Assembly: GCF_000203815.1 (NCBI RefSeq)
Contig: NW_004457735.1
Coordinates: forward strand, 1,116,001 to 1,180,000
Direction: 5' to 3'
Source of the DNA: Cavenderia fasciculata
Lineage: Eukaryota; Evosea; Eumycetozoa; Acytosteliales; Cavenderiaceae
Length of the DNA: 64,000 nucleotides
Both the position numbers and the translations under genes were made by a program. Positions 1-9,879 of the stretch are shown here, piece after piece. A model generated the notes under the pieces. It saw nothing but the letters and a program-made list of their open reading frames with translations. It had not been told where the DNA came from and ran no database searches. The first letter of the stretch is position 1. Every line of letters starts with the position of its first letter.

Positions 1-3000
1 TAATTTCATTATTAAATATTGATGAACATGAATATTCAAATCAATTATTATATCATTTATCAAATGTTGATCCTGCTTCAAATTCTATAGTTTGTAAAGC
101 ATTATGTAAAAGATTAACAAAAATTATTAATCCAATTTATCAAAAGTAAAAAAAAAACAAAAAGAGAGTTAAAAAATATAAATATTAATTTTTTATTTAA
201 TTTTTTTAGAATATCATTTTCAATTTTAAAGAAATCATTAATACCTGGAACAATTGATATTGAAGAATTTATTAAACAATCAGATTTAATTTATAATCTT
301 TTATATTATTTAAATGTTTATCTTTCAACAGATACAATATTATTAAACAAAATTGTTAGAATTTTAAAAGATTTAATTCAATCTGTAAGAAAGGAAAAAC
401 AAAAAAAAAGAAAGAATTAATCATCATATACTTATTTATTTTAATTTTTTTTTTTAGGTAAAAATATGAAGAAATATTTAAAAATGAAATTGAAAATATA
501 TTATCAAATATAATATTTCCATCATTTTCATTGATTCAATCAAATCCACCGTTGGCATTTGAATTATGGGATATGATCAAATTGATGCCCTATTCTACAA
601 GATATAAATTCTATGGTGAATGGAAATCAACCTATACCAAATATGTTCCAAGTATTGAAATGAAAGCTCAAGTCAATAGTGATACGAAAAAAGTACTTCG
701 TCGTCTTTCAAAGGAAAATGTTAAACAACTTGGTAAAACTATTGGTAGATTTAGTCATAATAATCCCCTAATAGTTTTGGAATCTTTATTATTTTCGGTA
801 GAATCTTATGATAATCTTGTTCAACCTCTTGTTGATTCTATTAAATATTTATCTCCTTTATCTTTTGATATTTTAAGTTGTAAGTAAAAAAAAAAAGAAA
901 AACAAAAAATATAAAAAAAAAAAGATTTATTAATTTTTATTTTTTTATAGATCAATTATTAGAAAGATTTACATTATCAAATAGATCAAAATTAAAACCA
1001 GATGGAACAAATATTAGTTCATGGTTTCAAGGATTGTCATCATTTTCTGGATTTTTATATAGAAAATATCCAAATACAGAATTGGAAGGATTACTTCAAT
1101 ACATGGTCAATCAATTGGTAGATAATAATTCATTGGATATGATTATATTAAAGGAATTGATATCAAAGATGGGAGGTGTTGAAGTGATTGAAGAACCACC
1201 TGATCATCAAATCGAAGCTCAAGCAGGTGGTGAATTACTAAAAACCGAAAGTAGTACAATGAATGTTAGCAAGATTAAAAAGGCTGTCACCAAATTACGT
1301 GATACCCTCTTGAATTCAAAATTGGCTTTTCCTCTAATCATCTTAATTGCAAAACAAAGATTAAATATTGTTTTTAATAATCAACAAAGTGGTAATGTTA
1401 GAATGATGTCTGATTTATATGACAAGGTAAAGAAAAAAATAGAAAAAAAAAAAAATAGAAAATCAAAAAATATACTTATTTATTTTTATTTTCCTCTCTT
1501 TTTAGTGTCAAGAAACATTATTACAATTTACAGAATTTTTATCAACAAATGTATCAAATAATGATTATAGTGGATTATTTGGAAATTTTTCACAATTGGT
1601 AACAACTTTTTATTTGGAACCTGAAACTTCATTCCATATTTATCGTCCAATCATTTCTGCTGCTTTCCATGATACTTCCAACTCTTCTACCTCTACTTCT
1701 ACCTTATCATTTGAACAATTAATGAATCAATGTAAATTAATTCATCCACCAACAATATGGAATAGCCTAAGTTTAGAATTGTATACATTATTTTGGTCAT
1801 TATCATTGTATGATATTCATGTACCAAAACAATCGTATGAACAAGAGATTCAAAAGTTGAAACAAGCAAATACAGAAATTGATCATGCCATTCAATCGGA
1901 AAAGGATCAAACTGAAAAGAATGCCAAACGTCGAAAGGATCGTGAACGCAACACCCAAACAATTGACAAATTGTACAAGGAAATGGAAGCTCAAATTGCA
2001 AATAATCAAAAGGTCATGGAACGGTTCATGTCATTGAATCAAAAATTCTTTTCAGAAGGAAATACCAAATCAACATTGAAATTTATTCAATGTTGTATTT
2101 ATCCACGTGCCATCTTTACACCAATCGATGCCATCTATTGTAGCAAGTTTGTTCACCTACTCCATACAACCAATACCCCACATTTTACACCATTACTTTA
2201 TTATTACAATGTAACTGGTTTAATTTCATTTTCAATTACATCGTATACTGAAAATGAATCTGTTAGATTTGGTAGATTCCTAAAAGAATCCATTTCCATT
2301 TTAAATCGTTGGCGTTCGAGTGAAAGCATTTTTGACAAGGAATGTAAACCATTTAAAGGATTCATTATTGACACTTCAAGTAATATTGTCAAATATGAAG
2401 ACTTTTTCACTGCCACTGCCAAATGGCATAGTCAAATCTGTGACTCTTTTATCACTTGTCTACAATCCAGTGATTACACGGTCACCAAAAATGCCTTGTT
2501 GGCATTGACCAAATTAATCGATGTGTTCCCTATTCAAGTTCAATCTTATCAATCTTTGGAACAAGCAGTATCTAAAATTCGTTCAGATAGAGAAGAACTT
2601 AAAATTTTGGCTACTCGTTATCATTCTTTATTAGAGAAAAACAAATCAAAAATTGTAGAAATTTATTCAAAAAATCAAAGTAAAAAGAAACTTGAAGATA
2701 AAAAAGATGATAAAAAAGTTGATGAAAAAAAGGTTGAAGAAAAGAAATCTGAAGAAAAGAAAGAAGAAAAGAAATTAGAGGAAAAGAAATCAGAAGAAAA
2801 GAAATCATCATCGACTACAAATTTGAAATCATCAAACAAATCAAATAATGATAAAATGGATATTGATAACAAATCAAAGGAAAGAGAAAGAGAAAGAGAA
2901 AGAGAAAGAGAAAGAGAAAGAGAAAAAGAAATTAGAGAAAGAGAATTAAGAGAAAAAGAAATGAAAGAAAAAGAGATTAGAGAACAACAAAGAGAAAGAC

Positions 3001-4280
3001 AAGAAAGAGATAGAGAAAGAGTAGAAAAGGAAAAAGAAAGAGAAAAGGAAAGAGAAAGACAAGAAAGAGAAAAGGAGAGAGAAAGACAAGAAAGAGATAG
3101 AGAAAGAGAAAAAGAAAGAGAGCAACAGTTATCAAGAGAAAGAGATAGAGAAAGAGAACAACAATTATCAAGAGAAAGAGATAGAGAAAGAATAACTGAA
3201 AAGGAAAGAGAAAGAGAAAAGGATCGTGAAGTGGAAAGAGATCGTGAAAGAGAAATCCAACTTCGAGAAAAGGAAAAGGAAAGAGAAAAACAAGATCGTG
3301 AAAAGGAAAGAGAAAAGGAAAGAGAATTACAAATCATAAAGGAACGTGAAGCTGCTAGAGAAGCACGTGATAGAGAAAATAATAGAGAAAATAATAGATC
3401 AAGTCAATCTGATAGAAAAGATCTTAGAGAAACTCTTAGAGATAATAGATCAAGAGATAATGATAATAATAGAGATCGTGATAATAATCATAGAGATAAT
3501 AATAATAATAGAGATAGTAATAGAAATGATCGTGATAAATCACCACCCTATATTGAAGATAGAAAAAGAAGAAAGGATGAAATTCAAAAACCAGATGAAA
3601 GAAGAGACGGAAATAATAATAATAATAATAATAGTGGTAATAATAATGGAGGAGATAAAACTCCAAGATCTGGTGGAGAAAAAATGACACAATTGAGAGA
3701 AAAACTAAAAGAAAGTCAAAAAGAAAAGGACAAGGAAAAGGAAAAAGAAAAGGATCCTCATCATCCAATTCCAATTCCAACAAATTCTTCTCCAAGTTTG
3801 ACTGCTAGTTCAAGTACAGCTTCACCAACTTCTACTCCTCCATTGAATAATAATAATAATTCGACACCACCAAAATTGGATCAACAATCTCAAATGGATA
3901 ATCAAGATGATGGTAAAAAGAAAAGATTAAATCGTAATAGACAACAATCTCCTCCCATTTCATTTTCATCTCCTCCTCTGAACAATAATAATTCTATAGC
4001 TTCTCCACCTCCTCCTCTTAGATCTGGTGGTAATAATTATTCAAATCATCCACGTGATCAAAGAGATTTGCCACTACCACCATTACCACAACAACAACAA
4101 CAAAGAGGTGGAGACAGAGATAACTTTAGAGATTCACGTGATCAAAGAGATAGAGATTTTAGAGAACGTGAACAACAAAGAGAACGTGAACAATATGAAC
4201 GTGAACAACAAAGAGAAAGAGAAATGCGTCAACAAAAAGATCGTGATGCTCGTGAAAGAACTATTGATAGAAGAAGATAA
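1..4280 (+). CDS. thoc2: THO complex subunit 2, 3' part (5' end outside window)
   Basis: THOC2 is the large scaffold of the nuclear THO/TREX complex, which couples transcription to mRNA export. Five exons are visible: 1-145, 210-384, 458-879, 951-1426 and 1506-4280, all with GT-AG introns. Residues matching animal THOC2 include ELWDMIKLMPYSTRYKFYGEW, the run RLSKENVKQLGKTIGRFSHNNP (seen around 700-760), GLLQYMVNQL, and in the last exon TIWNSLSLELYTLFWSLSLYD, FIQCCIYPRAIF and a conserved C-terminal block ending near 2570. From about 2690 on the protein is a charged low-complexity tail (Lys/Glu, then Arg/Glu/Asp, then Asn/Pro). Exon 3 follows the expected frame only if one A of the five-A run at 460-464 is ignored, which points to a sequence error. 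Identity is firm; the 5' end is missing. Confidence 0.93.
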
Positions 4281-4336
4281 AATAAAAATAAAAATAAAGA
4301 TAAATAAATAAATAATTCTATTCTATTTAATACATT

Positions 4337-4725
4337 TTAATTTCCTTTCCATTTTAATTTAACAACTTCAAATATATAAAAACCAAGACCAGATGCAACA
4401 CCAACAGCAATTTCATAGGTATATTTTTTGAAAAGGTCAGTCCATGTATAAGATGTAGGTGATGATTTCTTTTTCTTCTTTGTCACTGATCTTCTTTGGG
4501 TCATTGTCTTTTTTATATGTGCTTCGTATCTATTCATTTCTTCTTCATCTATTTCATCTTGAGTTGGTGGTGGAGGTACATCTATAAAATCACCATCACG
4601 ATGACGTAAATGACGACCACCATTTAATCTTATAGGTCTTTGTCTTGTTTGTTGTTCTAGATAAATTTCTTGTAACAATTGTTCATCTCTATCATTTAAA
4701 TGATTTAAATTATGTCTACTCACTA
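4337..4725 (-). CDS. small predicted tail-anchored membrane protein, unknown function
   Basis: This reading frame codes for about 128 residues and I do not recognise a family. The N-terminal two thirds are hydrophilic and highly charged, with a Pro run (VPPPPTQDEIDEEE) and a Lys/Ser-rich stretch. The last 25 residues contain one hydrophobic segment (EIAVGVASGLGFYIFEV) followed by a short basic end, the layout of a tail-anchored protein. The frame has no ATG at its upstream end: it opens with GTG directly after a TTTTTAG acceptor-like sequence at 4726-4732. The start codon may therefore be split by an intron (A at the end of an upstream exon, TG here), or it may lie in an exon I cannot place. 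It converges on THOC2 with about 56 bases between stop codons. Function is not assigned. Confidence 0.6.
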
Positions 4726-4915
4726 AAAATGAAAATGAAAAAGAAAGAAAGAAAGAAAGAAAGAGTAAGAAAAAGATTAAAGAGTAAAGGGTAAAGTATT
4801 ATAAGTACTCTTTTAATAAAATTTAATTAAATGTGTAATTCTTTGTTTGTGACAAAAAGGTCTTCTTCTCTTTTCGTGTTGTTCATTTTCATTTTTTAAA
4901 AAATTAATATATAAA

Positions 4916-4956
4916 ATGATTAAAAGAATATTATCTAGATCATATATAAGGCATTA

Positions 4957-5009
<53 letters not shown>

Positions 5010-5028
5010 ATAGTAGTAGTAGTACAAC

Positions 5029-5082
<54 letters not shown>

Positions 5083-5338
5083 GAATACGACAATCCTTTT
5101 GAAACCTGAAATGCCAACCAATTGTTGTGGTAATAATTGTGTAAATTGTGTTTGGGATGGTTATTTTAATGATTTGGAGGCATATAATTTATCAACCAAC
5201 CACCACCAAGATGAAGATGAATCACTTTCAACTTCAAATCAAGATGAAGATCCAATGCAATACTTTATGAAAATGGAACGTCACTTTGCTTTTCAAAAAA
5301 AGAAAAATAATAAACAACAAAGAGACCCTCCTCCGTAA
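4916..5338 (+). CDS. OXLD1-like (oxidoreductase-like domain) mitochondrial protein
   Basis: The protein is 140 residues long in a single exon. The N-terminus (MIKRILSRSYIRHY) is basic and hydrophobic and fits a mitochondrial presequence. A long Ser run and an Asn run encoded by AGT and AAT microsatellites follow. The conserved core is PTNCCGNNCVNCVWDGYFND, matching the Cys-rich signature of the oxidoreductase-like family (human OXLD1 has PTNCC...CPNCVW); the downstream acidic stretch and DPMQYFMKMERHF also align with that family. The four Cys suggest metal or redox chemistry, but the biochemical role of the family is poorly known. The start is the first ATG, directly after an AT-rich leader. 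The Ser and Asn runs are a dictyostelid feature and are probably length-polymorphic. Confidence 0.85.
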
Positions 5339-5430
5339 CAAGAGAAAAAAGATCAAAGATCTTCTTTCATTATTATTTTTTTTCTCTCTTTATACACAAT
5401 TAACTTCTTCTTTTTCTTCTTCTTTTAGTT

Positions 5431-7137
5431 ATGTTACCAAAAAGAATAGAATCAATAATAATAGAATATAGTTGGAAAATTAGTTTATCAATTCAAAATG
5501 AAGATTTAATATTAGATGAAACGATGGTCTATTCAACAGTACCAAATCAAATCAACAAAAAATGGATAAAATCTTTACTTTTAATGTCAATGGTATCAAA
5601 GAGATGGTTTGAAGAGATTCAAAGATGGTTTAATTGTTTAGATCCGAGATGGGGGATGAATAGAGTTTTTAATCCTCTTGTAGACAATGTAAATCTTTTT
5701 CTCAAACATTTGCAGTCACCCTATTGTCTATACAAACAAATTGGTACTTTACAGATTGAATATCAAGAAGTAGAATATGGTTTTGATTCATATACAATTG
5801 AAAAGGTTGCAAGATCAATTAATAAGAAATTATTTAATCAACCTTGTAGTTTATATATTCAATGGTTAGAGAAAATGATAAATCAAATCATTCAAAAAAA
5901 AGATAAAGATAAAGATAAATCAACAACAACAACTATTAATAATTTATTAATGATGATTGGAGGCATTTCAAGAATATTATTAATACCAACTTTTAAAAGA
6001 CCAAAATTTAATCAAATTTATAAAATCTTATTATATATTCAATTTTTTAAATCTTTTCTTCATCATCAACAAATCAATCAATCCTCTTCTACTTTTTCTT
6101 TTAAATTAAATAATATAAATATATATTATGATCATTTATTAGATTTAAATGAATTTAAAGAATATCAACAATTTATAAAACAACCAAATATAAAAAATCA
6201 AAAAGAAATATTGGAAATGATTGGAAATGATCAATTAATTGGTGAATCTATTGTATCTGGAAATATTATTGGAGAAAATATACCATTTGGTTTAAATATA
6301 TTTCAAAATGTGGAGTGTCTTTGGATATTTAGATATCTTTATCAAATATCAGATGCGGTGCCAATGCCATCAATTAAATATCTTGGTTTATTTGAAATAA
6401 TGGCAGCTCATATTGGACATTTGGATCGTGTATTTCCAAATCTGACAAGAATAGACATACTTGCTTTTCATTTTAATTCAATGAATGAATTTTTAAATTA
6501 TCTAGAAAACAATAATACAATGACAGATTTATCACATACAAGTTTAGAATATCGTATACCAAATTCAATAGAATCAACAAAGATTAACAAATTACTTTTG
6601 GAAAAAACAAATATTATAAAATGGAAATTGGATTTTAAATTACAGAATGAATCAATGGTTGCATATGAAGAAAGATTACCAATCAAGGTTGGAGAATTGG
6701 CAATTCATGAAAAAATTAAATCACTACATATTTTAAATGGTTTTCCATCAAATATTTTAATGATTTGTAGAAATTTAACAACTATTATTATAGAAGATAT
6801 TGTTAATCCACATGTACAAGTTTTAAAGATATTACAAAATAATGAAACTATATTTTTAAAAAATATAATAATAGAATCTGCAGCATTGGATTTATCATGG
6901 GATGATGAATTTTTCAATCCCTATTATCAAGCCATTCAAAAAAAAAGTCAAACATTATCTATATTTATTTATAAAACCTATAAATTAAATGGTGAAATAC
7001 CAAGATTAGATCAATTACCAATATTATCAAATAGATTAACAAATCATATATCATCATTTTTAAATCAATCATTTTCAATTGATCTAAGTAATAGATGTCA
7101 AAATTTAAAACTATTTAATCATTCAATAGAATATTAA
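5431..7137 (+). CDS. F-box-like / leucine-rich dictyostelid family protein
   Basis: This single exon encodes 568 residues. The N-terminus resembles a degenerate F-box: MLPKRIESIIIEYSW, then SLLLMSMVSKRWFEEI, the usual pattern of an LPxxI helix followed by a 'vSKrW' helix. The rest is rich in Leu, Ile and Asn with weakly repeating units (for example IKYLGLFEIM, NLTRIDILAF, IKSLHILNGF), as in the many F-box/LRR-like proteins expanded in dictyostelids. Such proteins usually serve as substrate receptors of SCF ubiquitin ligases, but here that is inference from the N-terminus only. The ATG sits two bases after a TTCTTTTAG sequence that looks like a splice acceptor, so an upstream 5' exon is possible. 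The OXLD1-like gene ends 92 bases upstream on the same strand. Confidence 0.7.
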   Translation: MLPKRIESIIIEYSWKISLSIQNEDLILDETMVYSTVPNQINKKWIKSLLLMSMVSKRWFEEIQRWFNCLDPRWGMNRVFNPLVDNVNLFLKHLQSPYCLYKQIGTLQIEYQEVEYGFDSYTIEKVARSINKKLFNQPCSLYIQWLEKMINQIIQKKDKDKDKSTTTTINNLLMMIGGISRILLIPTFKRPKFNQIYKILLYIQFFKSFLHHQQINQSSSTFSFKLNNINIYYDHLLDLNEFKEYQQFIKQPNIKNQKEILEMIGNDQLIGESIVSGNIIGENIPFGLNIFQNVECLWIFRYLYQISDAVPMPSIKYLGLFEIMAAHIGHLDRVFPNLTRIDILAFHFNSMNEFLNYLENNNTMTDLSHTSLEYRIPNSIESTKINKLLLEKTNIIKWKLDFKLQNESMVAYEERLPIKVGELAIHEKIKSLHILNGFPSNILMICRNLTTIIIEDIVNPHVQVLKILQNNETIFLKNIIIESAALDLSWDDEFFNPYYQAIQKKSQTLSIFIYKTYKLNGEIPRLDQLPILSNRLTNHISSFLNQSFSIDLSNRCQNLKLFNHSIEY

Positions 7138-8036
7138 AATAAAAATAAAAATACTTTTAATTTAATATGCAAGCTTTTTCAGCCCGCTTTTTTAGTTAAG
7201 CGCGCTTTTAGCTCGAGCTTTTTAACATGTGCTTTCATAGAAAAGGATGAATATGTAAGTAACCCTAACAAAAGTGTAGATTGAACGATATGTTGAAATT
7301 AATAAACATGGGGTCCTTTTTTCTATGTCTTCCCTCTAGAAAAAAGGAACTGCTAGAGTAACACAATTAAATATTTAAAATTCATTTGTTTTTCTTTCTC
7401 TATTATTTTAGGTAAAGGAAACCAATATTAGTCGAAATTATCTGATGAACAAATGGATGGTATTCTTGTCAAAATGATATTTCAGAGGGATCCAACCAAC
7501 AAATACAAAGGTGTCAATTATTTTGGACAAATACGTACGTATTGTTTATTATTATTAAAAATAATATTGAACTTTATTTTCTCCTAAATATTGACAATAA
7601 ATTTGTACAGCATGAAGGAATACATCTCAAAAACAAAAAAAAAGAACTGCCGCTTCTAAAACAATGGGAAAAAGCTATATATATATGACAGCCATATATT
7701 AATTTATTTCTTCATTATCTATTCAACTCATCGCCCATCTCCTTTAACTCGTTGTTGGCCATTCTATTCCAATCATTCCTAATTGTTCACCAACCAAACA
7801 TCACGCAACATTTATCATTTGTTTTATTTGGTGGTTAACTTTGCATATCATTGACCTCTTGTGCTCATTCATATATTTATAATCCTTTGGTCCAAATTAA
7901 ATACAATTACCCATTCACCAAGCTACTCCCCTCTATTTTATGTTTATTGTATTCTAATACTCTTTTTCTAGGATCTTGATAGTATTTTTATATGTTTTAA
8001 CCATTTTTTTTAATTTCTATATTTATTTATAATTAT
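7138..8036. other. gene-poor stretch with two small oddities
   Basis: I see no complete gene here. At about 7165-7225 a short GC-richer segment repeats the core GCTTTTT four times with different spacers. At about 7428-7533 a stretch of about 100 bases reads as open and coding-like on the plus strand (KLSDEQMDGILVKMIFQRD and onward) and lies between an AG and a GT, so it could be an isolated exon or a remnant. The remainder is T-rich, with a short TATA microsatellite near 7679. Confidence 0.5.
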
Positions 8037-8039
8037 CTT

Positions 8040-8720
8040 TAAAAAGAGATGGATTAGAAAAAGCAGATAAAGAGTATTTATTAAAACAAGAATTGTATAA
8101 TTTATACAAGATACCTAAAAGAGAATCATTTATTAATATGCCTCAATAAATGAGCTTTTGTTACTTTAAACAGCAAGCAGATTTATTATTTTTACCAGAT
8201 GATAATGGATTCAAGTATGCATTGGTAGTTGTAGATTTAGCAAGTAGATTGACAGAACCATTTCAAAATAAAACAGCAAAAGAGGTAAGAGATGAATTTA
8301 TCAAGATTTATAAAAGAGGAGTACTAAAACAACCAAATATTATTCAAATGGATCCAGGTACAGAGTTTAAAGGTGCAACAAAACAATACTTTGAACAAAA
8401 CGATGTTATAATTAGATATGGAGTGGTTGAAACCATCTTTTCCTCTTCTTTATAAAGTTAATGTTTCAGATATATGGTATACCAAGAATCAAATTCAAGT
8501 TGTAGACAAGGATGAACAAAAACCTTGACCAAGTATTGTTGTCAGAGGAAAACCAACATACAAAGTTTTACAAATACATCAAAAAGATAAATCAAGTGGC
8601 AAAGTCTATTACCACGTTGAATGGGTTGATTATCCAGATAAAAAAGAACGATTGAAGATGTTCCTGATATGGTTAAAAGGTATGAATCATTGAACAAATA
8701 AATATAATAATTATTTTATT
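8040..8720 (+). mobile_element. integrase remnant of a virus-like element (Polinton/virophage-like type favoured)
   Basis: The longest intact stretch (about 8150-8450) resembles a retroviral-type integrase core: QADLLFLPDD, then YALVVVDLASR, then QMDPGTEFKG, which carry the spacing of the first two catalytic Asp residues. Downstream (about 8460-8700) is a sequence resembling a chromodomain (YHVEWVDYP), a module found at the C-terminus of Polinton integrases and of some Ty3-type integrases. The wording of the core (KIYKRGVLKQP before the second Asp) resembles Polinton/virophage integrases more than Ty3 ones, in my judgement. The element is broken and looks old: only the integrase part is recognisable and no capsid, polymerase or terminal repeat is visible nearby. 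Family assignment is tentative. Confidence 0.6.
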
Positions 8721-9795
8721 TATTTTTTATTCTTTTTAGGATTCTTTATAATATCCATTACAAAAATAAATCAAAAAATAGATGTATATTTTATTTATCA
8801 CCTAGGATTGATGAATTCGGTGTCAAGAATAGTCATGCAATATCATTCCTAAACGTTTGAATGTATAGTCTGGCATTACTAAACGAGTAGTAATATGTAC
8901 CTTGCATACCCAACCATTCATCATTAACGATTCTACGTCACACCCATGACATCATGGTCAGGTGACATCGTTCACTCAAGAGATCACAGTCTAGGTGCCC
9001 TTTCATTAACACGACGATGGTATGAGACATAATCATTGTCGAGAGCCAATATGGCTACATATGATAAATTCTAATCACACTCTTTTAATTATAGATTACA
9101 TTTGTGGAGATGGAGTAGATTAGGTTGTTGTCAGTAGTGGAATGACCAACCAGCGTGTCACGAGATAACCTACAATCAGTTACGATTGCCTCCCAAAGGA
9201 CAATTCAAAGTAACGAATCTGCGCACCCAGTACAATGGTATTTGTCTGGTGTAATGACATCACGAGGTAACTCTGTTACGTGTTCTCGCTGTCCATTTCG
9301 TATGCAACATGTTCAATGATTATCCACTTACTTTTAATCTAGATTCAACTCGTGCCATATCAATGTTGTGGCTAGGTAAAGATAATATGAATTTATTATT
9401 CCACCCGACAGCGCCAACGCTTCTGAGAGAGATTACGCAATCCGCCACAACGTACAAAACAAATCTCGGAATAGTCAACCAAGGTCAAGAACGGTTCCCA
9501 GACCTATACAAAAAAAAAGGGTCCAAAGGTTTTTGTCAAGGTAAACTGGTGCACTACGTACATCACAACGCCATGTAGATGAAACAAGATAAAAATGACA
9601 TAACAGATAATGTAGTAGATGGTGTAACTTTGTTGGATGCAATAATGATTTAACAAAAATCACAACAACAATAATAATAATCATTATTATCAACAACAAG
9701 AAAATGCAATCATCCACACCAACACACAATTAAATCTACCATAATTCTAATTAAAAATAAATCGTAATCGTACGATGTTCATTCAATAATCCAAA
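8721..9795. other. gene-poor stretch, probably decayed mobile-element DNA
   Basis: There is no supported gene. Base composition is closer to balanced than in the neighbouring genes. A segment at about 8783-8804 (ending TTTATTTATCACCT) recurs at about 13930-13951 beside the long inverted-repeat structure, so the two regions share repeat material. A reading frame of 89 codons at 9309-9578 has no recognisable motif and no splice context, and I do not call it a gene. Confidence 0.5.
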
Positions 9796-9817
9796 GGGGT
9801 TAGGGTTAGGGTAAGGG
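9796..9817 (+). repeat. short interstitial telomere-like repeat (TTAGGG type)
   Basis: The bases GGGGTTAGGGTTAGGG at 9796-9811, followed by TAAGGG, contain two perfect TTAGGG units plus flanking partial units. Such patches inside chromosomes usually come from break repair or old chromosome-end fusions. The tract is too short to act as a telomere. Confidence 0.75.
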
Positions 9818-9834
9818 ATTATTTAAATTAATAT

Positions 9835-9837
<3 letters not shown>

Positions 9838-9873
<36 letters not shown>
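9838..9873. repeat. TTTA microsatellite
   Basis: About nine tandem ATTT units lie directly downstream of the 3' end of the minus-strand helical-repeat gene. It is probably untranslated or intergenic and has no special function that I can see. Confidence 0.8.
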
Positions 9874-9874
<1 letters not shown>

Positions 9875-9879
9875 TTATT

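Noticed and set aside
5332-5471. Splicing of the OXLD1-like gene into the next gene (CC followed by GTAACA, acceptor at 5429)
   Set aside because: The unspliced frame already ends after the conserved domain, and the spliced extension is low-complexity and overlaps the next start codon.
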